NCBI RefSeq assembly: GCF_018531125.1 | Contig: NZ_JAHDSY010000008.1 | Reading direction: 5' to 3' (one strand) | Length of the DNA stretch: 64,000 nucleotides | Origin: Canibacter zhuwentaonis | GTDB lineage: Bacteria; Actinomycetota; Actinomycetes; Actinomycetales; Microbacteriaceae | Shown: positions 26,124-35,201 of the stretch, piece after piece | How positions within the stretch are numbered: the stretch's first letter is position 1 | Layout of the letters: the number at the start of each line of letters is the position of its first letter | Translations under genes and position numbers: made by a program | Notes under the pieces: model-generated | Told to the model about the DNA's origin: nothing | The model's input: the letters and a program-made list of their open reading frames with translations, nothing else | Database searches by the model: none

Positions 26124-26128
26124 CAGCG

Positions 26129-28171
26129 ATGGAGCCAACGCGCAGTTTTAAGCCCTTTCAGGTTGTTAGCGAGTATCAGCCCAGCGGCGATCAGCCGCGC
26201 GCTATCGCGCAGCTTGCGGATCGCTTAGAGCAGGGCGAGAGCGATGTTGTGCTGCTGGGCGCCACCGGCACTGGAAAATCCGCCACAACAGCCTGGTTGA
26301 TTGAGAAGCTGCAGCGCCCAACCCTGGTGCTAGCGCACAACAAGACCCTGGCAGCTCAGCTGGCCAACGAGTTTCGACAGTTGCTGCCGCACAACGCGGT
26401 TGAGTATTTTGTTTCTTACTACGACTACTATCAGCCCGAAGCCTATGTGCCGCAGACGGACACTTTTATAGAAAAAGACACGAGCATTAACGCCGAGGTG
26501 GAGCGGCTCGGACACTCCACAACCAATGCGCTGCTGAGTCGTCGTGATGTTGTCGTGGTTGCGAGCGTGTCTTGTATCTACGGTCTGGGCAAGCCCGAAG
26601 AATACTACGAAGCGATGTTACCGCTCGCGGTTGGCGACACAATTGAGCGGGATTTTCTGATCCGTCGCCTCATTGAGATGCAGTATCAGCGCAATGACAT
26701 TGATTTTAGCCGTGGCAATTTCAGGGTGCGCGGGGATACTATTGAGATTATTCCGATGTATGAGGAGTTGGCGATCCGCATTGAAATGTTCGGTGATGAG
26801 ATTGAGCGGCTCAGTTTTTTACACCCGCTGACGGGCGATGTGCTGCGGCTGGTTGATACGATCTCGATTTTCCCGGGGTCGCACTATGTGGCGCGCCGCG
26901 ACGTTGTGCAGCGCGCGATGGAGCAGATTAGTGCGGAGCTCGAGGTGTGCTCAAAAGAGCTGAAAAAACAGCAAAAACTGGTTGAAGAGCAGCGGCTCAG
27001 AATGCGCACAACATTCGACCTCGAGATGATGGAGGAGATCGGGTTTTGCAGCGGCATGGAGAATTACTCAATGCACATGGATGGGCGCAGCCACGGGGAG
27101 CCGCCAAACTGCCTGCTTGACTATTTCCCCGACGATTTTTTGACCGTGATCGACGAGTCGCACGTTACGGTGCCGCAGCTGGGCGCAATGTACGAGGGCG
27201 ATGCAGCGCGTAAGCGGACGCTCGTTGAGCACGGATTTAGGTTGCCGAGCGCGCTCGATAACAGACCGCTAAAGTTTGCGGAGTTTACTGAGCGGATCGG
27301 GCAGGTCGTGTACCTTTCGGCAACCCCAGGCAAATATGAGCTGGAGCGCGCGGACGGGGTTGTTGAGCAGATTATCAGGCCGACGGGGTTGGTGGATCCT
27401 GAAATTATTGTGAAACCGAGCACCGGGCAGATTGATGACCTGCTTGAGCAGGTACGTTTGCGCACGGCTCAGGACGAGCGCGTTTTGGTAACAACCCTGA
27501 CTAAAAAAATGGCTGAGCAGCTCACCGATTTTATGGAGGAAGCCGGCATCAGAGTGCGCTATCTGCATTCTGACGTTGACACGCTGAAGCGGGTTGAGCT
27601 GTTGAGCGAGCTGCGTGCCGGAGTTTTTGATGTGCTCATCGGAATTAATCTGCTGCGTGAGGGGCTTGACCTGCCCGAGGTTTCGCTGGTGGCTATTTTA
27701 GACGCTGATAAAGAGGGGTTTTTGCGCTCAACAACCTCGCTGATTCAGACCATCGGGCGCGCGGCGCGCAATGTGAACGGACAGGTGCATATGTACGCTG
27801 ACAGGGTTACAAAGTCGATGCAAACCGCTATTGAGGAGACCAACAGGCGGCGTGAAATACAGCTCGCGCACAACAAAAAGCACGGTATTAACCCGACTCC
27901 GCTGCGCAAAAAACTCGGTGATATTACTGAAGTGCTCGCGCGGGAGGCGGCGGATACTGAGGAGATTGTGGCGCGGCGCATTCGCGGGAGTGAGCAGTCG
28001 CGCAGCGGTGCTTGCACTGATTTGAGCGAGCTTGAGCGGATAATTAAAAACCTCACCGAGCAGATGCTAGCTGCCGCCGAGGAGCTGAAGTTTGAGCTGG
28101 CTGGGCGTTTGCGTGACGAGCTGCAGGATCTAAAGCGGGAGCTGAAGCGGATCCGCGCGGCTCAAAAATAG
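26129..28171 (+). CDS. uvrB: UvrABC system protein B
   Basis: DNA helicase-like subunit of nucleotide excision repair that verifies damage and holds UvrC at the lesion; 680 residues. The P-loop GATGTGKS is at 44-51. The beta-hairpin region has YYDYYQPEAYVPQTDTFIEK. The Walker B-like motif is TVIDESHVTVPQ. The motif VI region is SLIQTIGRAARNVNG. The C-terminal UVR domain (about 640-675) contacts UvrC. The genes uvrB, uvrA and uvrC form one block in the same direction. Confidence 0.97.
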   Translation: MEPTRSFKPFQVVSEYQPSGDQPRAIAQLADRLEQGESDVVLLGATGTGKSATTAWLIEKLQRPTLVLAHNKTLAAQLANEFRQLLPHNAVEYFVSYYDYYQPEAYVPQTDTFIEKDTSINAEVERLGHSTTNALLSRRDVVVVASVSCIYGLGKPEEYYEAMLPLAVGDTIERDFLIRRLIEMQYQRNDIDFSRGNFRVRGDTIEIIPMYEELAIRIEMFGDEIERLSFLHPLTGDVLRLVDTISIFPGSHYVARRDVVQRAMEQISAELEVCSKELKKQQKLVEEQRLRMRTTFDLEMMEEIGFCSGMENYSMHMDGRSHGEPPNCLLDYFPDDFLTVIDESHVTVPQLGAMYEGDAARKRTLVEHGFRLPSALDNRPLKFAEFTERIGQVVYLSATPGKYELERADGVVEQIIRPTGLVDPEIIVKPSTGQIDDLLEQVRLRTAQDERVLVTTLTKKMAEQLTDFMEEAGIRVRYLHSDVDTLKRVELLSELRAGVFDVLIGINLLREGLDLPEVSLVAILDADKEGFLRSTTSLIQTIGRAARNVNGQVHMYADRVTKSMQTAIEETNRRREIQLAHNKKHGINPTPLRKKLGDITEVLAREAADTEEIVARRIRGSEQSRSGACTDLSELERIIKNLTEQMLAAAEELKFELAGRLRDELQDLKRELKRIRAAQK

Positions 28172-28208
28172 CTCATTTGTTCGATTTTTCATAATTTTGC
28201 GTTATGAT
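28169..28208 (+). promoter_or_regulatory. Leaderless promoter of uvrA with a possible degenerate SOS box
   Basis: TATGAT at 28203-28208 ends nine bases before the first base of the GTG start, with no ribosome site between, so a leaderless transcript is likely. Upstream, 28169-28184 reads TAGCTC-ATTT-GTTCGA. The right half is a perfect match to the actinobacterial LexA half-site GTTCGA, and the left half matches at three of six positions. Confidence 0.4.
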
Positions 28209-28216
28209 TTTATGCT

Positions 28217-31108
28217 GTGAAAGATTCTTTAACAACCGGTAGCAACACCCGCAGCGATCAGATCAGGGTGCGTGGCGCGCGAGTGCACAACCTTAAAAAT
28301 GTGGATCTTGCGATCCCGCGTAACAGCATGGTTGTTTTTACCGGGCTTTCGGGCTCGGGCAAGTCAAGTCTGGCTTTTGACACCATTTTTGCCGAGGGGC
28401 AGCGGCGGTATGTGGAGTCACTGAGCGCGTACGCGCGGCAGTTTTTGGGGCAGGTGGATCGCCCCGACGTTGATTTTATTGAAGGGCTTAGCCCCGCAGT
28501 ATCGATAGATCAAAAATCAACTAACAGAAATCCGCGCTCAACAGTGGGCACTATCACCGAAATATACGACTATATGAGGCTGCTCTGGGCGCGGATCGGA
28601 ATCGCGCACTGTGCAACCTGCGGGGAGCGGATTCAGGCGCAAACCGTGCAGCAGATCGCAGATCAATTAATGCAGCTGGAAACCGGTACCAGGTTTCAGA
28701 TTCTAGCCCCCGTTGTGGTTAAGAAAAAAGGTGAGTTTGTTGATCTGCTCGCGGAGCTTGCGGCAACCGGTTTTGTGCGTGCGATTATTGACGGTGAAAT
28801 GCACCGGTTAAGTGATCCGCCGCAACTTAAAAAGCAAGACTGGCACTATATTTCTGTGATTGTTGACCGGCTTGTTGCAAAGCCAGAAATTTTGGGACGA
28901 CTCACTGATTCGCTTGAAACTGCGCTGCGGTTAGCCGGCGGCGTGATTGAAGTGGATTTTCCGGCGCGCGAGGGGGAAACGAGCCTGCCGCCGCAGAAAT
29001 TCAGTGAGCACCGCAGCTGCCCCAATAATCACCCGGTGCAGATAACCGAGATTGAGCCGCGCACTTTTTCTTTTAATGCGCCCTTTGGGGCTTGTGACAC
29101 GTGTTCGGGGCTCGGCTACAGTATGCAGGCCGATGAGGACCTGGTGATCGGCGATGCCGCGCTGTCGCTGGAGCAGGGGGTTTTACTGCCCTGGTCTACA
29201 AAAGGGCAGGGGCTTTACCAGCACTACGTGAAAATGCTGCAGGCGCTCGCAGATGAGCACGGGTTCAAGCTCACCACTCCGTGGCGTAAGCTCAGTGACA
29301 AGGTTAAAGAAACGCTGCTGTACGGCAATAATTTTTCGGTTAAGGTGCTTTATAAAAACCGTTTTGGGCGCGAGATTAGCTATAAGAGTGGTTTTGAGGG
29401 AGCAATTCCTTTTGTTGAGCGCCGCCACTCCGAGGCTGAAAGCGATGTGCAACGCGAGCACTGGGCACAGTTTTTAAGCGATGTGCCGTGCAATGCGTGC
29501 AAAGGAGCGAGATTAAAAGCCGAGGTGCTCGCAGTGACCGTTAACGGTGAGTCAATATCCGCTGTCACAGACTACAGCCTGCTCGACGCGCAGGAGTTTT
29601 TTAACGGAGTAACGCTGACTGCGCGCGAGGCGAAAATTGCGGCGCAGGTGTTGCGTGAAATCAGAGCGCGTTTTGAGTTTCTGGTTGAGGTCGGGCTCGG
29701 GTACTTAACACTGGGGCGCTCTGCGGGCACACTGTCAGGAGGGGAAGCGCAGCGGATTCGCCTTGCCACCCAGATAGGTTCCGGGCTAACTGGTGTGCTG
29801 TACGTGCTCGATGAGCCCTCTATCGGGCTACACCAGCGCGATAACCGGCGGTTAATTGAGACGCTGCTGAAACTGCGCGATCTGGGAAACACTCTGATTG
29901 TTGTTGAGCACGACGAGGAAACGATCGCCGCGGCAGACTGGATTGTTGATATTGGTCCGGGAGCTGGCGTTGAAGGTGGCGAGGTTGTGCACTCGGGAAC
30001 GGTGCGCGAGCTGAAGCGTAACACAAACTCTGTTACGGGAGCCTATCTAGCCGGCACAAAAGCTATTGAAATGCCAGCAAAACGGCGCAAAATCGACTCG
30101 AAGCGGCAGCTGCAGGTGGTTGGCGCGCGTTCAAACAACCTGCAAAACGTTACTGTGAAATTTCCGCTCGGAGTTTTTACCGCGGTGACGGGCGTGAGCG
30201 GATCGGGCAAATCAACGCTTGTAAACGACATTTTATACAGGGTGCTGGCAAACCAGCTGAACGGTGCGCACCAGGTGCCGGGCAAGCACACCCGTGTTAC
30301 CGGAATTGAACACCTGGATAAGGTTGTGCATGTTGATCAGGCACCAATCGGACGCACACCGCGTTCTAACACGGCAACCTACACGGGTGTTTTTGATAAA
30401 ATAAGAAAGCTGTTTGCCGAAACTCCCGAGGCAAAAGCGCGCGGTTATCAGGCGGGGCGTTTTAGCTTTAACGTTAAGGGCGGTCGCTGTGAGGCTTGCG
30501 CAGGCGATGGCACAATTAAAATTGAGATGAACTTTTTGCCCGATGTTTTTGTGCAGTGCGAGCAGTGCCATGGCAAACGCTACAATCGAGAAACCCTGCA
30601 GGTTAAATACAAGGGTAAAAATATTTCAGAGGTGCTCGCAATGCCAATTAGCGAGGCCGCCGAGTTTTTCCAGGCGATTACGAGCATTCACAGGTTCTTG
30701 CAAACCCTTGTTGATGTGGGGCTGGGCTATGTGCAGCTGGGGCAGAGCGCAACAACGCTCTCCGGTGGTGAAGCGCAGCGTGTAAAACTGGCAACAGAGC
30801 TGCAACGCCGCTCTAACGGCAGGTCAATCTACGTGCTTGATGAGCCCACAACCGGGTTACACTTTGAAGACGTGCGCAAGCTGCTGCTTGTGCTTAATGA
30901 GCTGGTTGCAAAGGGCAACACGGTGCTGGTTATTGAACACAATCTCGACGTTATTCGCTGCGCGGATTGGGTTATAGATCTTGGCCCGGAGGGCGGATCA
31001 GGCGGCGGCACTGTTATTGCAACGGGCACACCGGAAAAGGTGGCAAAGGTTGCTGAAAGCCACACGGGGCGCTTCCTAAAAGAAGTTCTAGCGCAAAAAA
31101 ACGGTTAA
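28217..31108 (+). CDS. uvrA: UvrABC system protein A
   Basis: Damage-sensing ATPase of nucleotide excision repair, a tandem ABC protein of 963 residues. The first Walker A is GLSGSGKSS near residue 41, the second GVSGSGKST near residue 658. The signature motifs are TLSGGEAQRIRLATQIGSG and TLSGGEAQRVKLATEL. Zinc-binding Cys pairs are present in CATC, CDTC, CNAC, CEAC and CEQC. It loads UvrB onto DNA. A GTG start at 28217 fits the promoter spacing. It is followed after one base by uvrC. Confidence 0.97.
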   Translation: MKDSLTTGSNTRSDQIRVRGARVHNLKNVDLAIPRNSMVVFTGLSGSGKSSLAFDTIFAEGQRRYVESLSAYARQFLGQVDRPDVDFIEGLSPAVSIDQKSTNRNPRSTVGTITEIYDYMRLLWARIGIAHCATCGERIQAQTVQQIADQLMQLETGTRFQILAPVVVKKKGEFVDLLAELAATGFVRAIIDGEMHRLSDPPQLKKQDWHYISVIVDRLVAKPEILGRLTDSLETALRLAGGVIEVDFPAREGETSLPPQKFSEHRSCPNNHPVQITEIEPRTFSFNAPFGACDTCSGLGYSMQADEDLVIGDAALSLEQGVLLPWSTKGQGLYQHYVKMLQALADEHGFKLTTPWRKLSDKVKETLLYGNNFSVKVLYKNRFGREISYKSGFEGAIPFVERRHSEAESDVQREHWAQFLSDVPCNACKGARLKAEVLAVTVNGESISAVTDYSLLDAQEFFNGVTLTAREAKIAAQVLREIRARFEFLVEVGLGYLTLGRSAGTLSGGEAQRIRLATQIGSGLTGVLYVLDEPSIGLHQRDNRRLIETLLKLRDLGNTLIVVEHDEETIAAADWIVDIGPGAGVEGGEVVHSGTVRELKRNTNSVTGAYLAGTKAIEMPAKRRKIDSKRQLQVVGARSNNLQNVTVKFPLGVFTAVTGVSGSGKSTLVNDILYRVLANQLNGAHQVPGKHTRVTGIEHLDKVVHVDQAPIGRTPRSNTATYTGVFDKIRKLFAETPEAKARGYQAGRFSFNVKGGRCEACAGDGTIKIEMNFLPDVFVQCEQCHGKRYNRETLQVKYKGKNISEVLAMPISEAAEFFQAITSIHRFLQTLVDVGLGYVQLGQSATTLSGGEAQRVKLATELQRRSNGRSIYVLDEPTTGLHFEDVRKLLLVLNELVAKGNTVLVIEHNLDVIRCADWVIDLGPEGGSGGGTVIATGTPEKVAKVAESHTGRFLKEVLAQKNG

Positions 31109-31109
31109 A

Positions 31110-32966
31110 ATGCAGGATAATCGGGAGAAGTTTAAGCCCGCTCCGGGGGAGGTGCCGGGTTCTCCTGGAGTTTATCGCTTTGCTGACAGCATTGGGCGGG
31201 TGCTTTATATTGGCAAAGCCAAAAATCTACGCAGTCGCTTGGCAAACTATTTTCAGCCCTATCAGCGGCTAGCGCCGCGCACCCAGCAAATGCTAAGTCG
31301 CGCGGCAACTCTAAGCTGGACTGTTGTTGCCAGCGACACAGAAGCGCTTGTGCTCGAACAGGACTGGATCAGAAGACAGCAGCCCCGTTATAACGTGCTG
31401 TTTCGTGACGATAAAACCTTCCCGTATCTGGTCGTAACACTCGGCAGTAAAGCACCGCGCCTGATAATCACGCGCAATCCGCGTATTAAAGGCGCTAAAT
31501 ATTACGGTCCGTATCCCAAAGCCGGTCCGCTAAAAGAAACGGTAAACCTGATTAACCAGGCGTTTACCGTGCGCACCTGCAATGACTCCGAGTATAACCG
31601 CGCAATGCGCTCGGGCAAGCCCTGTTTTGCCGGGCAAATTGGCAGGTGTCACGGGCCCTGCTCAATGCTTGTGAGCTGGCAAGAGCACGATGCCGCGGTG
31701 GCAGATATGGTGCGATTTTTGAACCGCCTTGACACCGTTAAAATCCATGAAATCGAGCGTGAAATGCGTGCGGCGGCTGAGGTGCAAGACTATGCAAAAG
31801 CGACTGTGCTGCGCAATCAAATACGGGCTCTGAACTTAATTATTGAGCGTAACAACATTGTTTTCAGAGCGGACACAAACGCTGACTTTTTCGGTATTTA
31901 CGCTGACGAGCTGGTCGCTGTTGTGCACCATTTTATTGTTATTAACGGCAGGCTCCGCGGCGAGAAATCATGGCGGGTTGATATCGGTCTTGAAGCCACA
32001 AAAGAAGAACTGCTACAGCAGGCGGTGCAAACAGCTTACGACGCGAATAATCCACCGCCCCCTGAAATCTTAGTGTCAGAAAACATTCCCGATCTCGAGA
32101 GTGTGTCGCAGGTACTTTCTCAGCTGCGCCCGCGCGGGGGGCGGGTTGCGATTCAAAAACCCCTGCGCGGTGAAAAAGCGCAGCTTATGCAGACTGCGGT
32201 GCGCAACGCGGGGGAGATGCTGATCCGCTATAAACTCAAGCGCACCAACGACCTGATCAGTCGCACTGAGTCGCTCGCACAGCTGCAAGAGGCGCTTGCG
32301 CTGCCGGAGCCGCCGCTGCGCATTGAGTGCGTTGACGTGTCGCACCTGCAGGGCACGGAGGTTGTTGCGTCACTGGTTGTTTTTGAAGACGGGCTGCCGG
32401 TTAAATCAGCCTACAGGCGTTATAAGCTGGAGGATCATAATGACGATGTTGATTCGATCTACCAGGTTATTAGCCGCCGGGCTGCCGCACTGAGCAAGCC
32501 AGACGCGCCCGCGCGTGAGCGTCCGCAGATGTTTTTGATTGACGGTGCCGCGCCGCAGGCGCAGGCGGCCCGCGCTGCGCTCGCAGCGCACGGGATCACC
32601 GATATTGCGGTGTGCGGCATTGCTAAACGGCTTGAAGAGCTGTGGTTGCCCGGCAGTGAATTTCCGGTTATTTTGTCGCGCAACAGCGAGGTGCTGTTTC
32701 TGGTGCAGCGAATCCGCGACGAAGCACACCGCTTCGCAATAACCTTTCACCGCGCCCGGAGAGCCGCGGCAATCACGAGCGATTTGGCTACGCTGCAGGG
32801 GGTTGGCAAAGTGCGGATGCAAAAGCTGCTGCGCCATTTCGGGTCGAGCAAGCGGGTGCGCGCCGCTTCCGCTGCGGAAATTGCCGCGGTTGACGGTGTT
32901 GGTGAGACTCTGGCAGCTCAGATTTACGAGCAATTGCACGGAGACATTGCGCCTGATCCGGTATAG
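31110..32966 (+). CDS. uvrC: UvrABC system protein C (excinuclease)
   Basis: Makes both incisions around UvrB-bound damage; 618 residues. The N-terminal GIY-YIG nuclease domain is seen in PGVYRFADSIGRVLYIGKAK. The UVR domain (EVQDYAKATVLRNQIRAL) binds UvrB. The RNase H-like nuclease core includes ECVDVSHLQGTEVVASLVVF. The tandem helix-hairpin-helix end includes LQGVGKVRMQKLLRHFGS and VDGVGETLAAQIYEQ. The ATG lies one base after the uvrA stop. A degenerate second copy of the last ~30 codons lies just past the stop. Confidence 0.96.
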   Translation: MQDNREKFKPAPGEVPGSPGVYRFADSIGRVLYIGKAKNLRSRLANYFQPYQRLAPRTQQMLSRAATLSWTVVASDTEALVLEQDWIRRQQPRYNVLFRDDKTFPYLVVTLGSKAPRLIITRNPRIKGAKYYGPYPKAGPLKETVNLINQAFTVRTCNDSEYNRAMRSGKPCFAGQIGRCHGPCSMLVSWQEHDAAVADMVRFLNRLDTVKIHEIEREMRAAAEVQDYAKATVLRNQIRALNLIIERNNIVFRADTNADFFGIYADELVAVVHHFIVINGRLRGEKSWRVDIGLEATKEELLQQAVQTAYDANNPPPPEILVSENIPDLESVSQVLSQLRPRGGRVAIQKPLRGEKAQLMQTAVRNAGEMLIRYKLKRTNDLISRTESLAQLQEALALPEPPLRIECVDVSHLQGTEVVASLVVFEDGLPVKSAYRRYKLEDHNDDVDSIYQVISRRAAALSKPDAPARERPQMFLIDGAAPQAQAARAALAAHGITDIAVCGIAKRLEELWLPGSEFPVILSRNSEVLFLVQRIRDEAHRFAITFHRARRAAAITSDLATLQGVGKVRMQKLLRHFGSSKRVRAASAAEIAAVDGVGETLAAQIYEQLHGDIAPDPV

Positions 32967-32976
32967 CCGGTAGATA

Positions 32977-33053
32977 ATCGCCACAGTTGACGGCGTTGGC
33001 GAGGCTCAGATTTATGAGCAGCTGCAAGGGGATGCTGCACTTGAGCAAACCTA
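32977..33053 (+). repeat. Degenerate duplicate of the uvrC 3' end
   Basis: This stretch repeats the last part of uvrC (about 32878-32966) in a shifted frame. It would encode IATVDGVGEAQIYEQLQGD before a TAA, against IAAVDGVGETLAAQIYEQLHGD in uvrC. The copy lacks nine bases (the TLA part) and has many point differences. It has no start and is out of frame with uvrC, so it is a tail fragment left by a tandem duplication. Confidence 0.75.
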
Positions 33054-33101
33054 ACCGATGGTTATATGAGCATTATTTTTCGCGAATAGGGGGTAACATT
33101 A

Positions 33102-33130
33102 TTGTTACTTGCGAGTGCATGTTTTAATAC
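33102..33130 (+). promoter_or_regulatory. Promoter upstream of rapZ
   Basis: TTGTTA (33102-33107) and TAATAC (33125-33130) are separated by 17 bases and lie 16 bases before the rapZ ATG, leaving a very short leader that includes the GAGGG ribosome site. Confidence 0.5.
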
Positions 33131-33145
33131 TGTTATGAGGGCAAA

Positions 33146-34018
33146 ATGCAGACAGAAGCTACACAGGATATCCTAATCGTCGCCGGTATGTCTGGCGCGG
33201 GCCGCACCACTGCGGCAAAAACGCTCGACGATATGGGCTGGTATGTTGTTGACAATCTGCCGCTGTGGCTGCTTACAACGGTGGCGGATATGGCAGAGCG
33301 CACAGACGGCGCACTGTCACAGATAGCGGCGGTAATCGACGCGCGCGGGCGCGACATCACCAGGAGCGTACGTGAAACCATTGCCGAGCTATCAGGCAAA
33401 GCGCGGGTGCGCCTGCTGTTTTTAGAGGCCACCGACGAGGTGCTTGTGCGCCGCTATGATTCTGTGCGCAGGCCACATCCGCTGATGGGCGAGGGAAGCC
33501 TGATCGACGGGATTCGTGCCGAGCGGGAGAGGGTGCATGAGCTGCGCCAGATAAGCGACTACATTATTGACACAACAAGTTTTAACGTGCACCAGCTCAC
33601 AACCCATATCAGAGACCTTTTTGACACCGCCACCGCGCCCAAACTGCACCTTGTTGTGCAGAGTTTCGGCTTCAAATACGGCACTCCGGCGGATGCGGAT
33701 CTAATGGTCGATATGCGATTTTTGCCAAACCCGTTCTGGGATCCGCAGTTGCGCGATCTAACGGGGGTTGATGCTGCCGTTAGTGATTTTGTGCTGAGCC
33801 GTGAGGGTGCGCGTGAGTTTCTTGACGGGTACTGCGAAGCGCTAAAGCCGGTTTTTGCGGGCTATCAGCGTGAAAACAAGCACCACGCTATGCTCGCGGT
33901 CGGCTGCACCGGCGGCAAACACAGGTCGGTTGCCTCAGCTAATTTTTTGGCGGCAAAGCTCGCTGAGCTTGAGGGTGTGCAGGTTTCGCTGCGGCACCGT
34001 GATTTAGGGCGCGAATAA
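33146..34018 (+). CDS. rapZ: RNase adapter/nucleotide-binding protein RapZ
   Basis: P-loop protein of 290 residues. In Gammaproteobacteria RapZ controls glmS small RNAs; its role in actinobacteria is not settled. The P-loop is GMSGAGRT (14-21), with Arg in place of the usual Lys, which is also seen in other actinobacterial RapZ proteins as I recall them. YVVDNLPLWLL and, near the end, GCTGGKHRSVASANFLA are family signatures. The ATG follows GAGGG. The 3' end overlaps mtnA on the other strand by 15 bases. Actinobacteria usually have yvcK between rapZ and whiA, but it is absent here. Confidence 0.93.
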   Translation: MQTEATQDILIVAGMSGAGRTTAAKTLDDMGWYVVDNLPLWLLTTVADMAERTDGALSQIAAVIDARGRDITRSVRETIAELSGKARVRLLFLEATDEVLVRRYDSVRRPHPLMGEGSLIDGIRAERERVHELRQISDYIIDTTSFNVHQLTTHIRDLFDTATAPKLHLVVQSFGFKYGTPADADLMVDMRFLPNPFWDPQLRDLTGVDAAVSDFVLSREGAREFLDGYCEALKPVFAGYQRENKHHAMLAVGCTGGKHRSVASANFLAAKLAELEGVQVSLRHRDLGRE

Positions 34019-35032
34019 CGGCTGTTGTGTAACTGCCGGTTCAACCACGCCGCGCTCCGTGACGATAGCGGATATCAGGTCGTGCGGGGTCACGTCAAAG
34101 GCGGGGTTAAAGGCTTTTACTCCCGGGGATGCTAGTTTAACTCCGGCAAGTTCCAAAACCTCTGCGTCATCACGGTTTTCAATCTCAACTAAATTACCGC
34201 TTGCGGTTGTAGCATCAACAGTGGAATATGGAGCCGCCACAATAAAGGGGATTTGTGCGCGTGCGCAGGCGAGAGCTAGCGCAAGCGAACCTATTTTATT
34301 GGCGCTGTCACCGTTTGCGGTGATGCGATCCGCTCCGATTATGGCAAAATCAACTAACCCGCGCAGAATCGTGCTCGCCGCAGCGCCATCAACCTGCACC
34401 AGGTGTGGAATGCCATCCTGCGTCAGTTCCCAGCTGGTGAGGCGCGTGCCCTGCAAAAGCGGGCGGGTTTCGTCGACGTACACCATCTCAAGCTGGCCGC
34501 GCGTATGCAGCTCGTGCAAAATGCCGTACCCGGTGCCCCAGGCGGTTGTTGCGAGTGCTCCCGTGTTGCAGTGGGTGATTGCGCGCAGTTTGTGCTTGCC
34601 CAGTTTGCTTGTGAGCCAGTCTGCCCCGAGCTGCGACAGTTTGCGGTTTGCCGCTTCGTCTGCGCGGGCAATTTTGTGCGCGGCTGTAAGCACCGCCTCA
34701 AACCCATGTGAATACTGCGCGGCAACCTGTTTTGCGCCCCATGCGAGATTTACCGCAGTGGGGCGCGCATCCGCTAGCTGCTCAAAAGCGGCGCGCAATT
34801 GCGCTTCGCCCCAGCCATCGCGTTTGCTTTCTAGCATCGCCACGGCAATCCCGTACGCGCCAGCGGCTCCGAGCGCGGGTGCGCCCCGCACAGTAAGGGT
34901 CTTTACCGCGTCAATTAGTTGTGCTACGGTTGTGATGTCTAAATAAGCTGTTGTCGCTGGCAGCGCCCGCTGATCGATGAGGCGCAAAAAACCGCCTGCG
35001 GGGGTGCTGATCCACTCGATTGCTTTTGTCAA
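34004..35032 (-). CDS. mtnA: Methylthioribose-1-phosphate isomerase
   Basis: Converts 5-methylthioribose-1-phosphate to the ribulose form in methionine salvage; 342 residues, normal length. Family motifs are KTLTVRGAPALGAAGAYGIA, HCNTGALATTAWGTGYG with the catalytic Cys, IGADRITANGDSANKIGS with the catalytic Asp, and IPFIVAAPYSTVDATT. The TTG start has only a weak site upstream. No other salvage gene is in the window. The gene sits reversed between rapZ and whiA, in the place usually held by yvcK, and probably marks an insertion or replacement. Related eIF2B-like or ribose-1,5-bisphosphate isomerases are less likely given these motifs. Confidence 0.9.
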   Translation of the reverse strand: MTKAIEWISTPAGGFLRLIDQRALPATTAYLDITTVAQLIDAVKTLTVRGAPALGAAGAYGIAVAMLESKRDGWGEAQLRAAFEQLADARPTAVNLAWGAKQVAAQYSHGFEAVLTAAHKIARADEAANRKLSQLGADWLTSKLGKHKLRAITHCNTGALATTAWGTGYGILHELHTRGQLEMVYVDETRPLLQGTRLTSWELTQDGIPHLVQVDGAAASTILRGLVDFAIIGADRITANGDSANKIGSLALALACARAQIPFIVAAPYSTVDATTASGNLVEIENRDDAEVLELAGVKLASPGVKAFNPAFDVTPHDLISAIVTERGVVEPAVTQQPLFAP

Positions 35033-35050
35033 AGTGCTTCTTTCGGTTCT

Positions 35051-35099
35051 GTGTAATATTTTCTTTACACAAGTATATGACCGGCATCGGTATATGACC
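35051..35099. promoter_or_regulatory. Operator-like repeats in the mtnA-whiA divergent region
   Basis: A perfect inverted repeat GTGTAA-N8-TTACAC occupies 35051-35070, about 20 bases before the mtnA start. It is followed by two direct copies of GTATATGACC at 35073-35082 and 35090-35099, 17 bases apart. Related A/T-rich pieces recur closer to whiA (GTGTAAATATTTT at 35132 and TACAATATTTTC at 35159). A regulator of mtnA, whiA or both could bind here. Confidence 0.45.
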
Positions 35100-35201
35100 A
35101 GCCTGTTTAGAGCCTGGCAAAAACAGTTTGGGTGTAAATATTTTGGCGCTATTTGGCGTACAATATTTTCTTGCGAATAAGATTTTAGAAAGGACAGCTC
35201 T

